Positions 44,294-53,670 are shown, counted from the stretch's first letter. The stretch is DNA of 64,000 nucleotides from Microbacterium lemovicicum (GCF_003991875.1 NZ_CP031423.1:744001-808000); one strand, 5' to 3'. A program made the numbers and translations. The notes: generated from the letters alone by a model not told the origin.

Positions 44294-45768
44294 GCGTCAC
44301 CCACCCGCCGCTGTCGTCCGCGCCGCGCGTGGCCACCACGTCCTCCTCATTCCTCGAGGAGCGCCCCCTGCGCTATCCCGACGCGTCCTCGCGCGCCGTG
44401 ATGACGCGCCGCGGCTGGTGGCTGATCCTCCTCAACTTCCTGCTGCCGGGCTCGGCGCAGGTGCTCGCCGGCAACCGCCGCCTCGGCCGCTTCGGTCTCG
44501 GTGCGACGCTGGCGATGTGGATCATCCTCATCCTCGGCGGCGTCACGATGATGCTCTGGCCGGCGGTCGGCGTCAGCGTCGCGGTCGGCGCGTGGATCCC
44601 CGACTGGCTCGCCTGGTTCCGCTGGCTGCCGCTCACGATCGTGCAGGCGGCGCTCATCGGCTATGCGGTGCTGTGGGGCTTCCTCACGATCGACACCCTC
44701 CGCCTCGTCCGTCTCATCCGCACGGGATCCCTCGCGCGATTCGGCATCGCCGTCGTCTCGGTGCTGCTGCTCGTCGGCGCCTCCAGCGGTGCGGCGTACG
44801 CCGCGAGCCTCGCCGGTGCGGTGCGGGACTCGTTCGCCGATCTCTTCGGAGCGTCCGCTCCCGTGGTGCCGCCCTCGGAGGGCTACTACAACATCCTCAT
44901 GCTGGGCGCCGACAGCGGCGAGGGCCGTGACTCGATGCGGTACGACAGCATCTCCGTCGTATCCATCAACGCGACCACGGGCGCCGTGACCATCACGGGC
45001 ATCCCGCGCGACATGCCGGGCTTCCCCTTCGCCCCCGGTCCGATGCAGGACCAGTACCCCGACGGCCACCAGGGTCACGCGGACGCCCGCTGCGGGTGGG
45101 GCAGCGGCATCAACCAGCTGCGCACCGAGGTGGAGGTCTGCCAGGACGGCACCACGCTCTACCCGGAGGCGAAGGCCAACGGCTCCACCCCCGCCATCGA
45201 GGCGACCAAGGATGCCGCGGAGGGCATCCTCGGCATCCAGATCCCCTACTACGTCTTCATCGACATGCACGGCTTCGCTGCGCTCGTCGATGCGCTCGGC
45301 GGCGTCGACGTGACCGTCGAGCAGCGTCTGCCGGAAGGCGGCGGTCCGTCCTACCCCGGCGAGCCGGCGGAGGACTGGGCGTCCGGCTGGATCGAGCCGG
45401 GGGCGCAGCACATGGACGGCGACACCGCGCAGTGGTACGCGCGATCCCGGTACACGACCGACGACTTCGACCGCATGAAGCGACAGCGTCAGCTGCAGCA
45501 GGCGATACTCGCGCAGTTCACCCCGCAGAACGTCCTCGCTCGCTTCCAGGACGTCGCGGCCGCGGGCACCGCCATCGTCGAGACCGATCTGCCCCAGGGT
45601 CTCATCGCCCCGACGCTCGTCGACCTCGCGCTGAAGGCGAAGTCGCAGCCCGTCACGACGGTCGAGCTGAGCCCGCCGCTGGTCGATGAGTACGAACCGG
45701 ACTTCGCGTTCATCCAGCAGCACATGCAGCAGACCCTGCACCCGCCGACGCCCGCTCCGGGGGGCTGA
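44290..45768 (+). CDS. LCP family cell-wall polymer ligase
   Basis: LytR-CpsA-Psr protein that transfers glycan polymers from lipid carrier to peptidoglycan on the outer face of the membrane. 492 residues. The LCP domain occupies about residues 195-400: [21 protein letters not shown], split as [13 protein letters not shown] and [16 protein letters not shown] and [20 protein letters not shown]. The first 190 residues contain about five membrane helices with a [16 protein letters not shown] motif, more than the single helix of classic LCP proteins. Disulfide-prone Cys pair (ARCGW, EVCQD). GTG overlaps the purE stop. Confidence 0.92.
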   Translation: MSVTHPPLSSAPRVATTSSSFLEERPLRYPDASSRAVMTRRGWWLILLNFLLPGSAQVLAGNRRLGRFGLGATLAMWIILILGGVTMMLWPAVGVSVAVGAWIPDWLAWFRWLPLTIVQAALIGYAVLWGFLTIDTLRLVRLIRTGSLARFGIAVVSVLLLVGASSGAAYAASLAGAVRDSFADLFGASAPVVPPSEGYYNILMLGADSGEGRDSMRYDSISVVSINATTGAVTITGIPRDMPGFPFAPGPMQDQYPDGHQGHADARCGWGSGINQLRTEVEVCQDGTTLYPEAKANGSTPAIEATKDAAEGILGIQIPYYVFIDMHGFAALVDALGGVDVTVEQRLPEGGGPSYPGEPAEDWASGWIEPGAQHMDGDTAQWYARSRYTTDDFDRMKRQRQLQQAILAQFTPQNVLARFQDVAAAGTAIVETDLPQGLIAPTLVDLALKAKSQPVTTVELSPPLVDEYEPDFAFIQQHMQQTLHPPTPAPGG

Positions 45769-45771
45769 CGC

Positions 45772-46896
45772 GTGGTGGCGACACTGCGCGTGGTGCTCGA
45801 CCAGGTCGCCGCGCCCACCGAGCCGACGCTCGAGGAGGCCTCCCGCGAGCTCGCGAAGGCCCTCGTGTCGGCCGCACCGGCAGGCTGCGAGGTCGCGGCC
45901 ATCGTGCCGTCGGGCCCCGATCGGGATGCCGCGGCCACCGCCGTGCCCGGACTCGCCTCCGTCCGCATGCTGCCTCTCCCACGCCGCGAGCTGGTCGGGG
46001 CCTGGCAGCTCGGCGTGGCGTCGGGCGTCGGCGGCGGGATGATCCACTCACCGTCCCTCCTCGCGCCCCTGGTGAAGCACGACCGCGTGCACGACAACGA
46101 CCAGACCGTCGTGACGCTGTGGGACCTGCGCGCCTGGGAAGCGCCGTCGGAGTTGCCGCGCGGGCTGACCGCCTGGCACCGCGGAATGCTGAAGCGCGCG
46201 GTCAAGCACGCGGATGCCGTCGTGGTGCCGACGCACGCGGCCGCGCTGCGGCTGGCGGAGGCCGCGCCGCTCGGCGACCGCATCCGCGTCATCGCGGGGG
46301 CCGCGCCGTCGGGCTTCGCGGTGCCGACCGACGAGGTGGGCCGCCGACGCCACCTCGGGCTGCCGGACGGCTACGTCCTCGTGTCGGGGGGAGCCGCAGC
46401 ATCCGACGCCCTCGACGTGGCGTTCGGCGCGGTCGCCCGGGCCGGGATGGACCTGCCCGTCGTCGTGATCGACGCTCCGGACGGGGAGGAGTCGGCGCTT
46501 GTCGAGCTCGCTTCCGCGGCCGGCATCCCGGAGCGCCAGGTGCACGTGCACGGCGCTCTCGAACCGGCAGACCGCGGGGCCGTGTTCGGCGGGGCGCTGG
46601 CGCTGCTGGCGACGTCGCGGCGCACCGTGTTCCCGTGGCGCGTGCTCGAGGCGTTCGCGGTCGGGGTGCCGGTGGTCGCGGCCGACTCCCCGGTGCTCCG
46701 CGAGATCGTCGTCGACGGCGGCGTCCTGGCGGGCGGCGGAGACGATGACGCCGATGCGCTCGGCGCGGCGCTGGCGGACACCCTGGGCTCGGCGGCACGC
46801 GTCGAGACGCAGTCCGTGCTGGCCGCGGACCGTGGTCGCTCCTTCTCGTGGCGGGAAGCCGCCGACCGGGTGTGGCAGCTGCACGCCGACCTCTGA
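45772..46896 (+). CDS. GT4-like glycosyltransferase
   Basis: Predicted retaining glycosyltransferase of GT-B fold, 374 residues. The N-terminal half is divergent (IHSPSLLAPLV, TLWDLRAWEAP); the C-terminal half has the family pattern VLVSGGAAASDAL, RQVHVHGALEPADRGAVFGGALALLATS, in pieces, and PWRVLEAFAVGVPVVAADSPVLREIV, the EX7E-like nucleotide site. GTG 45772 is 3 bases past the LCP stop. Sugar and acceptor are unknown; the LCP neighbour suggests a wall polymer. Confidence 0.82.
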   Translation: MVATLRVVLDQVAAPTEPTLEEASRELAKALVSAAPAGCEVAAIVPSGPDRDAAATAVPGLASVRMLPLPRRELVGAWQLGVASGVGGGMIHSPSLLAPLVKHDRVHDNDQTVVTLWDLRAWEAPSELPRGLTAWHRGMLKRAVKHADAVVVPTHAAALRLAEAAPLGDRIRVIAGAAPSGFAVPTDEVGRRRHLGLPDGYVLVSGGAAASDALDVAFGAVARAGMDLPVVVIDAPDGEESALVELASAAGIPERQVHVHGALEPADRGAVFGGALALLATSRRTVFPWRVLEAFAVGVPVVAADSPVLREIVVDGGVLAGGGDDDADALGAALADTLGSAARVETQSVLAADRGRSFSWREAADRVWQLHADL

Positions 46897-46943
46897 GCGC
46901 CCGGAGGGCGCCCGTCACGGCGGGTGCCCGGCATCAGCGCTGG

Positions 46944-46949
46944 TAATCT
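46944..46949 (+). promoter_or_regulatory. Candidate -10 box for the CW_binding_2 gene
   Basis: TAATCT lies 84 bases before the TTG at 47034, leaving a leader of about 78 nt with a GGGGAG ribosome site. AT-rich relative to its surroundings. Confidence 0.35.
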
Positions 46950-47033
46950 TCGATCAGCCAGCGGCTCCTCTCACGGCGTCATCGTCGTACCCCCTCGGTC
47001 GAACCGCACGGCGCAGACATCGGGGAGAACACC

Positions 47034-49004
47034 TTGCGCGCAACAGGCCGCTTGACCGCCACCATCTCCATCCTCGCCGCGGCCGGGATGGTGCTCATCT
47101 CCGGACCGGCATCCGCCGCCACCGTGCCGGCGGTGCCGGCGGCCACGGTGCCGGCGGCCACGGTGCCGGCGGCCGCTGGGGACAGCGTGTCGCGGCTGGC
47201 GGGCGCGGATCGGTTCGAGACGTCGGCGAAGGTGAGCGCGGCGTCGTTCGCGCCGGGTGTGCCGGTGGCGTATGTGGCGACGGGGTACAACTTCCCGGAT
47301 GCGCTGTCGGCGTCGGCCGCGGCGGCGAAGCTGGGCGGTCCCGTGCTCTTGACGGCACCTGACTTCCTGCCCGGAACCGTCCGCACGGAGCTGGTACGGC
47401 TCAAAGCGGGAAAGATCGTGGTGCTGGGCAGGACCGGGGCGGTGACCGACGCCGTGCTCTCGCAGCTGGGATCACTGACCTCGGGCTCGGTGTCGCGACT
47501 GGCCGGCGCGGATCGGTTCGAGACCTCGGCGATGGTGAGCGCGGCGGCGTTCGCGCCCGGCGTGCCCGTGGCCTACGTGGCGACGGGCCGCAACTTCCCG
47601 GATGCGCTGTCGGCGTCGGCCGCTGCGGGCAAGCAAGGTGGCCCGGTGCTGCTGACGGAGCCGGATTCCCTCCCGTCGTCGGTGCGCGCGGAGTTGGCGC
47701 GGGTGAAGCCGGGCAAGATCGTCGTGCTCGGTCAGGCGGGTGCGGTGTCGGAGACGGTGCGCTCGCAGCTGGCGTCCCTGACGTCGGGGTCGGTGTCGCG
47801 GCTGGCCGGTGCGGACCGGTTCGAGACCTCGGCCAAGGTGAGCGCGGCGGCCTTCGCGCCGGGTGTGCCGGTGGCCTACGTCTCGACGGGCTACAACTTC
47901 CCGGATGCGCTGTCGGCGTCGGCCGCGGCGGCGAAGCTGGGCGGGCCCGTCCTGCTCACGGCGCCGGGTTCTCTGCCGGGGTCGGTGCGTGCCGAGTTGA
48001 CGCGGCTGAAGCCGGGAAAGATCGTGGTGCTCGGTCGGGCCGATGTGGTCTCCGACGCGGTGCGCATCCAGCTGGGGGCCATCGGAGTCACGCCGAGCGC
48101 CGGCGACGGCGACGGGCACTTCACGATCGCGACCTACCCCGACACCCAGCAGGAGGTGTTCGACTGGGCCGGAACGCGCTTCATCGACCGGTCGAAGTGG
48201 CTGGTGGCTCAGCGCAAGGCGCTCGACCTGCGCTTCGTCATCCACACCGGCGACGTCGTGAACTGGGACACCGACGCGCACGAGCAGTACGTCGTCGCAC
48301 GTGCGGCGATGCAGCCGCTGAACGACGCAGGCATCCCGTATCAGCTCAGCATCGGCAACCACGACACGCTGGCGACCGGGCCGGGCGGAGGTGCACGGGA
48401 CAGCAAGCTCACCCGCCAGTACCAGCGCACGACGACGACCTTCAACTCCTATTGGAAGCCGACGGATTACAGCGCGCTCGCGGGCCAGTTCGAGCCGGGC
48501 AAGGTCGACAACACCTACTCGTCGTTCACGGCCGAGGGCGCGGACTGGCTGGTGATCAACCTCGAGCTGTGGCCCCGCGTCGACGCCGTCGCGTGGGCGG
48601 CGAAGGTGATCGAGGCGCATCCCGTCAGCAACGTCATCATCCAGACCCACTCCTTCCTCGACGCCTCGGGCAACATCTACGGTGCCGGGCAGAGCGTCAC
48701 TCGCTGGTCCTATGGCGATTCGTCACCGCAGTACGTCTATGACAAGCTCGTCGCGCCGTACGGCAACGTGAAGATCGTCACGAGCGGCCACACCGGGTCG
48801 GCCACGTCGAAGGTCATCACGACCGCGGCGGGCAACAACGTCGCCTTCGTGCTGCAGGCGCTCCACTCGAACGACGACAATCCCGTGCGGCTGTCGGACA
48901 TCGACGTGAATGCCGGGACCATCGGCACGCAGGTCTACGCCCCGGAGAGCGGCCGGACCTGGGACGTGCACACTCTGACCGGGCTCAGCTTCCTGCACGG
49001 CTGA
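47034..49004 (+). CDS. Secreted metallophosphoesterase with three CW_binding_2 repeats
   Basis: A 656-residue exported protein. A signal peptide (residues about 1-28, ending GPASAA) and an ATVPA-type linker precede three CW_binding_2 (Cwp2-like) repeats of 101 aa each, from about 52, 153 and 254. Each starts SVSRLAGADRFETSA and holds YNFPDALSASAAA and GKIVVLG. The C-terminal half is a calcineurin-like phosphoesterase: FTIATYPDTQQE, VIHTGDVVNWD, SIGNHDTLA, IIQTHSFLD and TSGHTGSAT give the metal ligands. The TTG start has GGGGAG seven bases upstream. The repeats should tether the enzyme to the wall. Substrate unknown. Confidence 0.88.
   Translation: MRATGRLTATISILAAAGMVLISGPASAATVPAVPAATVPAATVPAAAGDSVSRLAGADRFETSAKVSAASFAPGVPVAYVATGYNFPDALSASAAAAKLGGPVLLTAPDFLPGTVRTELVRLKAGKIVVLGRTGAVTDAVLSQLGSLTSGSVSRLAGADRFETSAMVSAAAFAPGVPVAYVATGRNFPDALSASAAAGKQGGPVLLTEPDSLPSSVRAELARVKPGKIVVLGQAGAVSETVRSQLASLTSGSVSRLAGADRFETSAKVSAAAFAPGVPVAYVSTGYNFPDALSASAAAAKLGGPVLLTAPGSLPGSVRAELTRLKPGKIVVLGRADVVSDAVRIQLGAIGVTPSAGDGDGHFTIATYPDTQQEVFDWAGTRFIDRSKWLVAQRKALDLRFVIHTGDVVNWDTDAHEQYVVARAAMQPLNDAGIPYQLSIGNHDTLATGPGGGARDSKLTRQYQRTTTTFNSYWKPTDYSALAGQFEPGKVDNTYSSFTAEGADWLVINLELWPRVDAVAWAAKVIEAHPVSNVIIQTHSFLDASGNIYGAGQSVTRWSYGDSSPQYVYDKLVAPYGNVKIVTSGHTGSATSKVITTAAGNNVAFVLQALHSNDDNPVRLSDIDVNAGTIGTQVYAPESGRTWDVHTLTGLSFLHG
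47187..48095 (+). repeat. Three tandem 303-bp coding repeats
   Basis: The CW_binding_2 units begin at 47187, 47490 and 47793, exactly 303 bases apart, and long stretches are nearly identical at the DNA level. This points to recent duplication or gene conversion and allows copy-number change by recombination without breaking the reading frame. Confidence 0.85.
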
Positions 49005-49032
49005 GGCGTTCGGCCGCGGTCGGCCTTCGCGC

Positions 49033-49938
49033 TCAGCGCGCGGAGGCCGCCTGCGCGACGATCTTCGCGATGTCCTCAGCGGAGTAGGTCGCGGCGATCT
49101 GCTGGTCGTTGCCGCCTCCGGTGAGGTTGTCGTACCAGAGCGCCACCTCCTGCGTCTCGTCGATCAGCGGAAAGGTGCGGCTCACGCCGTCGATCAGCCG
49201 GATCCTCACCCCGTGGTGGACGGCGGTGTAGTGGATCCACACGTCGTCGGCGGCTGCCGCCGTCTCGCGGAAGTCGCGCCCGCGCTGCTGGAGGATCTTC
49301 AGGAAGGCGGGGGAGTGGATGATGCCGGAGACCGCGGTCGGGAAGGTGAGGAACGACGGCTCTGCCCGCTCGCTGAACTCCCACGTGGCGTAGGGAGCGA
49401 GCTTCTCTCCGGTCACCTCGATCTCGCGAGCCCGGTAGCAGACGACCTGGTCGGGTGTGCGCTCGTGCTCCGACACGAGCCGCTCCAGCCACCAACGGGG
49501 ATAGATGGTGTCGTCGTCGGCGGTCACGAGCGGGTGCGCGATCGCGGCCGTGCTCTCCAGATACGGGTAGTACTTCGTGTGCGGGCCGAAGTTCTCGGCG
49601 AGACGGATCTCGAGTCCCCGTCGGCGCAGGCGCCGCAGGGCGGCCGGCGGCTTGGCGAACGTCGCGGGCTCGTCGAGCCACAGGATCAGGCGCGACGGCC
49701 GGAGGCTGCCGCGCGCGATCGACTCGATGGCGAGGTGGCTCCACGCGGTGCGCATGCCGTAGGTCGTCAGCGAGACGACCGGCCCGGAGCCGCCGCCGAT
49801 GCGCGAGAGCAGCACCCGGTTCAGGACCGACAGGCGCAGGGGACCGGGCAGATCGACACGGGATGCCGCGGTGCGGGCTTTCCGGTACGCCCCGCGGACG
49901 CGATCCCGTCCGCGGGCGGCGATGCGACGGACGCCCAT
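49033..49938 (-). CDS. Glycosyltransferase-like protein
   Basis: A 301-residue protein resembling glycosyltransferase-A enzymes, with no signal or membrane segment. VVSLTTYGMRTAWSHLAIES begins the nucleotide-binding fold, LILWLDEP follows, and HPLVTADDDTIYPRWWLERL carries a DDD metal site. FLTFPTAVSGIIHSP and a DDVWIHYTAVHHGVR segment follow; GGGNDQQIAAT lies near the C-terminus. ATG 49938 or GTG 49941 starts the gene; an in-phase upstream start is not seen, and a 22-codon reading frame bridges it to the preceding gene. Last gene of the exporter operon; acceptor unknown. Confidence 0.75.
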   Translation of the reverse strand: MGVRRIAARGRDRVRGAYRKARTAASRVDLPGPLRLSVLNRVLLSRIGGGSGPVVSLTTYGMRTAWSHLAIESIARGSLRPSRLILWLDEPATFAKPPAALRRLRRRGLEIRLAENFGPHTKYYPYLESTAAIAHPLVTADDDTIYPRWWLERLVSEHERTPDQVVCYRAREIEVTGEKLAPYATWEFSERAEPSFLTFPTAVSGIIHSPAFLKILQQRGRDFRETAAAADDVWIHYTAVHHGVRIRLIDGVSRTFPLIDETQEVALWYDNLTGGGNDQQIAATYSAEDIAKIVAQAASAR

Positions 49939-50006
49939 CACGCGAGCGGGGCCGAGACGGTGCGAGCGCCCGGAGCGAGGCGGGAGGCCGCGGCATCCGT
50001 CGTCAT
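49938..50006 (-). other. 22-codon reading frame bridging two glycosyltransferase genes
   Basis: ATG 50006 overlaps the stop of the upstream gene (ATGA), and its TGA overlaps the next start (TGATG). The peptide begins MTTDAAASRLAPG. It could be a coupling ORF, or the true start of the downstream gene interrupted by a one-base frameshift. Confidence 0.3.
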
Positions 50007-51082
50007 CGGTCTCCGTCCCCCCGGCGACGCAGTCCGCGTACCCACTGCTTACGGCGCCACACGAATCCGCGGATGCGCGCGTCCATGGTGCGGTCGAGAT
50101 GGGCGCGGAGCTCGCCGATCGTGGCCTCGAGCGCGTCGATGCGGGCGTCCGACTGCTCCCGGCTGATGCGCTGCTCCTCGGCGACGCCGTCGAGCCCCTC
50201 GCGCACGGTGCGGTCGATCGACTGCACGGCGTCGGAGATCTCGCCGCGGATCTTGCGGTGCCGCTTCTCGGTCACCCGGGAGAGGTAGAGGGGGAGTCCG
50301 GTGCCGTACTGGTCGACGAAGGCGCGGAGCGCCTCGTCGCGGTGCCGGCCGTCGGCGATCCAGTGGTCGCGGGGGGCGGCGAACACGCTGTTGCCGAGTA
50401 CGCCGCGCTCCTCCAGCCGCTGGTTCCAGTACGCCAGCACCCGGTCGCTCGCATACGGCACGGGGCCGAGCTGGAGGATCTGCAGGTTGAACGCCCAGTC
50501 GGCCGCTGCGGGGAGGCTTGCGTCGTAGAGCCCCAGCCGGTCGTGCAGCGACCGGCGGTAGAGGAAGGAGATGGGCACGAAGCGGTTGAAGTCGAGGAGG
50601 TCCGACAGGAGCACCTCGGGGTTGTGCTCCTCCAGCAGGTAGCCGCCCGTGCGGACGGCCGTGTCGCCCTCCCACCGCTCGTGCACGACCTCGGTGCGCA
50701 CGAGCGCCGCGTGGTCGTCGGGGTGCGCCTGCAGGTAGGCGACCGTCTCGGTGAGGAAGTCCGGATGCCACGAGTCGTCGTCATCGTGCAGCGTCAGCAG
50801 CGGCGCGGTGCTGGCTGAGACCCCCGCGTTCGCGGCGGGCCACCGGCCCGTGGCGGAGGGGTTGTGGATGACGGAGGTGCGGTCGCGGAGGGTCGCCGGC
50901 TGCGCGGCGAGGACCTGCTCCACGGCCTGCGGGTCGCCGCCGTCGTTGACGATGACGACCTCGTAGTCGCCGAACGTCTGCGCGGAGATGCTCCCGAGCG
51001 CACGCGACAGGAAGAGCGGGCGGTCCTTCGTCCGGACGACGACCGCGACGAGGGGAGCGGGGGCAGCCGCATCCTCACCCAC
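50003..51082 (-). CDS. GT2 family glycosyltransferase
   Basis: GT-A fold transferase of 359 residues. VVVRTKDRPLFLSRALGSI starts the fold, VVIVNDGGDP binds nucleotide, LLTLHDDDDSWHPDFL is the metal site. The C-terminal 70 residues (IDALEATIGELRAHLDRTMDARI in pieces) look like a coiled coil and end in a basic tail RKQWVRGLRRR, perhaps for membrane association. GTG 51082 overlaps the Wzt stop by 8 bases. It is clearly related to the gene at 53720, with shared RTKDRP, IIVNDGG and DWxFNL features. Confidence 0.87.
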   Translation of the reverse strand: MGEDAAAPAPLVAVVVRTKDRPLFLSRALGSISAQTFGDYEVVIVNDGGDPQAVEQVLAAQPATLRDRTSVIHNPSATGRWPAANAGVSASTAPLLTLHDDDDSWHPDFLTETVAYLQAHPDDHAALVRTEVVHERWEGDTAVRTGGYLLEEHNPEVLLSDLLDFNRFVPISFLYRRSLHDRLGLYDASLPAAADWAFNLQILQLGPVPYASDRVLAYWNQRLEERGVLGNSVFAAPRDHWIADGRHRDEALRAFVDQYGTGLPLYLSRVTEKRHRKIRGEISDAVQSIDRTVREGLDGVAEEQRISREQSDARIDALEATIGELRAHLDRTMDARIRGFVWRRKQWVRGLRRRGDGDR

Positions 51083-51821
51083 GACGCAGCACCTCGACGC
51101 CGTCGGCGCTCGGACCGTCGAAGACGATCTTGCCCTGGCGGAGCACGATGGCCCGCTCGCACAGGTTCGAGACCATGTCGAGGTCGTGGCTCACCACGAC
51201 GAGCGTCTTGTTCTGCGCGTGCAGCTCGCGGATGCGGGCGAGGCACTTCTTCTGGAAAGGCTCGTCGCCGACGGAGAGGATCTCGTCGATGAGGAGGATG
51301 TCGACCTCGGTGTGGATGGCGACCGAGAAGGCCAGCCGCAGGAACATGCCCGAGGAGTAGTGCTTCACCTCGGTGTCGATGAACTGCTCGATCTCGCTGA
51401 AGGCGACGATGTCGTCGAATCGGTCGGCGCTCTCCTTGCGGCTCATGCCGAGGATCGCGGCATTCAGGTAGATGTTCTCGCGGCCGGAGAGGTCGGGGTG
51501 GAAGCCGGCGCCGACCTCGATGAGGCCCGCGACGCGGCCGCGGGTGAGCACCTTGCCGCGGTCGGCGGTCAGGACCCCGGAGATCATCTTGAGCATCGTG
51601 GACTTGCCCGAGCCGTTGAGCCCGAGGAGGGCGACGGCCTCACCCTCGCCGATGGTGAAGGACACCCCGTCGAGCGCGTGGAAGTCGGTGGTCAGCGGCT
51701 TGCGGCGGACAGCGGCGAGCGCGGTCTCCTTGATGGAGTGGGTGTGACGCAGCTTGAAGTCCTTGTGGACGTCATCCGCGAGGATGCGCGGCAGCGTGTC
51801 ACGGTCAGAGGTCCTGGGCAA
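51075..51821 (-). CDS. Polysaccharide ABC exporter ATP-binding protein (Wzt/TagH type)
   Basis: ATPase (248 aa) of the O-antigen/teichoic-acid exporter class. Walker A LLGLNGSGKSTMLKMISG, the SGRENIYLNAAILGM stretch typical of Wzt, signature HYSSGMFLRLAFSV, Walker B ILLIDEILSVGD and the switch VSHDLDMV. There is no C-terminal carbohydrate-binding domain. I choose the TTG at 51821, with GGAGGGG upstream, which overlaps the permease end by 17 bases; no ATG or GTG in frame fits the family start (LADDVHKDFKL). Confidence 0.9.
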   Translation of the reverse strand: MPRTSDRDTLPRILADDVHKDFKLRHTHSIKETALAAVRRKPLTTDFHALDGVSFTIGEGEAVALLGLNGSGKSTMLKMISGVLTADRGKVLTRGRVAGLIEVGAGFHPDLSGRENIYLNAAILGMSRKESADRFDDIVAFSEIEQFIDTEVKHYSSGMFLRLAFSVAIHTEVDILLIDEILSVGDEPFQKKCLARIRELHAQNKTLVVVSHDLDMVSNLCERAIVLRQGKIVFDGPSADGVEVLRRG

Positions 51822-52671
51822 AGCGCCCCTCCAAGCGACGGAAGACGGCCTGGCCGATGAAGAGGATGACCAGTGAGACGGCGAGACCGATGCCGGCGAA
51901 CGCCCAGAGATTCGGGATGGTCTGACCATCCGAGGGGTTCAGCGGCATCCACAGGCCGAAGTGGAAGAGCTCCACAGCGGCGGTCAGCGGGTTGAGGCGG
52001 TAGAGCGTGAAGAGGAAGCCCGGCACCTTCTCGGCGACCATCTCCCACTGGTACATGACGGGGGAGGCCCACACCGCGCACATCGTGATGATCTCGACGA
52101 ACGACTGCGCGTCGCGGAAGGTGACGTTGATCGCGCCGAAGAGGAGCCCGAGCCCGGTGGCGAGCACCGCGATGATGAGCAGCGACAGCAGGATCGCGGC
52201 GATGCTGAGCACGGACGGCGTCCACCCGAAGAACAGGGCGATGACGATCACGACGAGGATCTGCGGGACGGCGTTCACCGCCGCGATGAACATGCTCGAG
52301 ACGGGGAACATCTCGCGCGGCAGGTAGATCTTCTTGATGAGGGCCGCATTGTCCACCAGCGAGCGCGTGCCGTTGGAGAAGGCCTCGTTGAAGAACGTGA
52401 TGATCGTGATGCCGGCCAGCAGGTAGATCGGGAAGAACTCGACCCGCTGGTTCATGCCGAGGAAGTAGCCGATCGCGACGTAGAAGACCACGAACTGCAC
52501 GAGCGGCTTGACGTAGGACCACATCCAGCCGAGGACCGATCCGCGATAGCGGATCTGCACCTCCTTGCGGACGATCAGAGAGAGCAGGTACCGACGGCCG
52601 AAGACGTCGAAGAGCCCCCGGCTGTGGCCGGGCTCGTGAAGCACATCGGCTTCGCTCGACGCAGTGCGCAT
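51805..52671 (-). CDS. Polysaccharide ABC exporter permease (Wzm/TagG type)
   Basis: ABC-2 type permease of 288 residues with six membrane helices. Family features: VRKEVQIRYRGSVLGWMWSYVKPL, split as VRKEVQIRYRGSVLG and WMWSYVKPL, then SNGTRSLVDNAALIKKIYLPREMFP in pieces, NVTFRDAQSFVEII and YRLNPLTAAVELFHFGL. ATG 52671 has GAAGGGG upstream. A TACAGT box at 52719-52724 could give the pair its own promoter. With Wzt it exports a lipid-linked polysaccharide. Confidence 0.92.
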   Translation of the reverse strand: MRTASSEADVLHEPGHSRGLFDVFGRRYLLSLIVRKEVQIRYRGSVLGWMWSYVKPLVQFVVFYVAIGYFLGMNQRVEFFPIYLLAGITIITFFNEAFSNGTRSLVDNAALIKKIYLPREMFPVSSMFIAAVNAVPQILVVIVIALFFGWTPSVLSIAAILLSLLIIAVLATGLGLLFGAINVTFRDAQSFVEIITMCAVWASPVMYQWEMVAEKVPGFLFTLYRLNPLTAAVELFHFGLWMPLNPSDGQTIPNLWAFAGIGLAVSLVILFIGQAVFRRLEGRFAQDL

Positions 52672-52718
52672 GGAACCCCTTCGGGCGCTGTCCTGTCCGC
52701 CCCGATCAGGGCAGAACT

Positions 52719-52724
52719 ACTGTA
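52719..52724 (-). promoter_or_regulatory. Candidate -10 box for the wzm-wzt genes
   Basis: TACAGT, 47 bases before the permease start, in the 87-base gap behind a glycosyltransferase gene. No convincing -35 box. Confidence 0.35.
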
Positions 52725-52758
52725 GGTCTCTCGGTGCGGGTGTCCGGGTCACGGCGCA

Positions 52759-53670
52759 CTAGGCGGCGACGGCGGTCCTCGTGACGGATTCGGGCTTCGG
52801 GTCGAATCGGATGGCGGCGAGCAGGCGGCCGGTGATGCGCCGGCGCAGACGCAAGGCCACGCGGCCGCGGTGCATCAGGAGCTGCGCGCGCACGAAGAAC
52901 CGCACGTAGGACAGCACGGACTCGTGGTGCAGGTGGTACGACCCCTCGTTGCGGGCGCCGTAGGCGAACTTCCAGATGTTCTGGTCGTCGATCTTGGAGA
53001 AGTCGCCGGAGAGGTTGTTCGGGGTGTCGTGCATGACCTTGCTGTCGAGGATGCACACGCCCGGTCCGATGCCGTTGCCGGCCATGCGGGCGTAGGCCGC
53101 GTCGTCGAACCAGATGAAGTACTCGCGCAGCGGGAGGCCGATGCGCTCGACGGTCTCGCGGGTGTAGAGCGCGGAGACGAAGGAGCAGGTCTGCACCAGG
53201 ACCGCCCGCTGGCCGAGCGCCCACAGGCGGGCCCACTTCCAGTCGGGAGCGGCGATGTTCATCTCGGCGAGCTCGTCGTGGTCGAAGTAGACCAGGGAGC
53301 ACGCGAAGGGAACGCCGCCGGGCATCGCCGCGTTCGCCGCCGCGTGACCGCGGACCAGCTCGTCGAGCGCCGCAGGCTCGGGGTAGCAGTCGTCGTCCAT
53401 CAGCCAGAACAGGTCGGCGCCCAGGTCGTAGGCGCGCTTCATCCCGGTGGCGAAGCCGCCGGCGCCGCCGGTATTCTCCTCGAGGCGCGTGACGTCCAGC
53501 GTCGGGTCGACCTCGGCGGCGAGGAACTCCTTCGTGCCGTCGGTCGAGGCGTTGTCGACCACGACGATCCACTCGGGAGGCGTCGTCTGCGCACGCAGAC
53601 GGGACAGGACCGTCTTCAGCTTCTCGAGACGATTGAAGGTGACGACGACCGCGGCGACGCGCTGTGACAC
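52759..53670 (-). CDS. GT2 family glycosyltransferase, GlfT1-like
   Basis: 303-residue GT-A transferase: VAAVVVTFNRLEKLKTVLSRL, WIVVVDNASTDGTKEFL, LEENTGGAGGFATGMKRA and the metal site LFWLMDDDCYPEPAAL. FIWFDDAAYARMAGNGI follows as the likely catalytic region, and the C-terminus is basic. This pattern resembles galactofuranosyl or rhamnosyl transferases. In mycobacteria glfT1 lies between the wzm and wzt genes, and here the gene sits directly upstream of them, which supports a role in starting an exported galactan-like polymer; the sugar is inference. GTG 53670 has AGAGG. Confidence 0.85.
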   Translation of the reverse strand: MSQRVAAVVVTFNRLEKLKTVLSRLRAQTTPPEWIVVVDNASTDGTKEFLAAEVDPTLDVTRLEENTGGAGGFATGMKRAYDLGADLFWLMDDDCYPEPAALDELVRGHAAANAAMPGGVPFACSLVYFDHDELAEMNIAAPDWKWARLWALGQRAVLVQTCSFVSALYTRETVERIGLPLREYFIWFDDAAYARMAGNGIGPGVCILDSKVMHDTPNNLSGDFSKIDDQNIWKFAYGARNEGSYHLHHESVLSYVRFFVRAQLLMHRGRVALRLRRRITGRLLAAIRFDPKPESVTRTAVAA

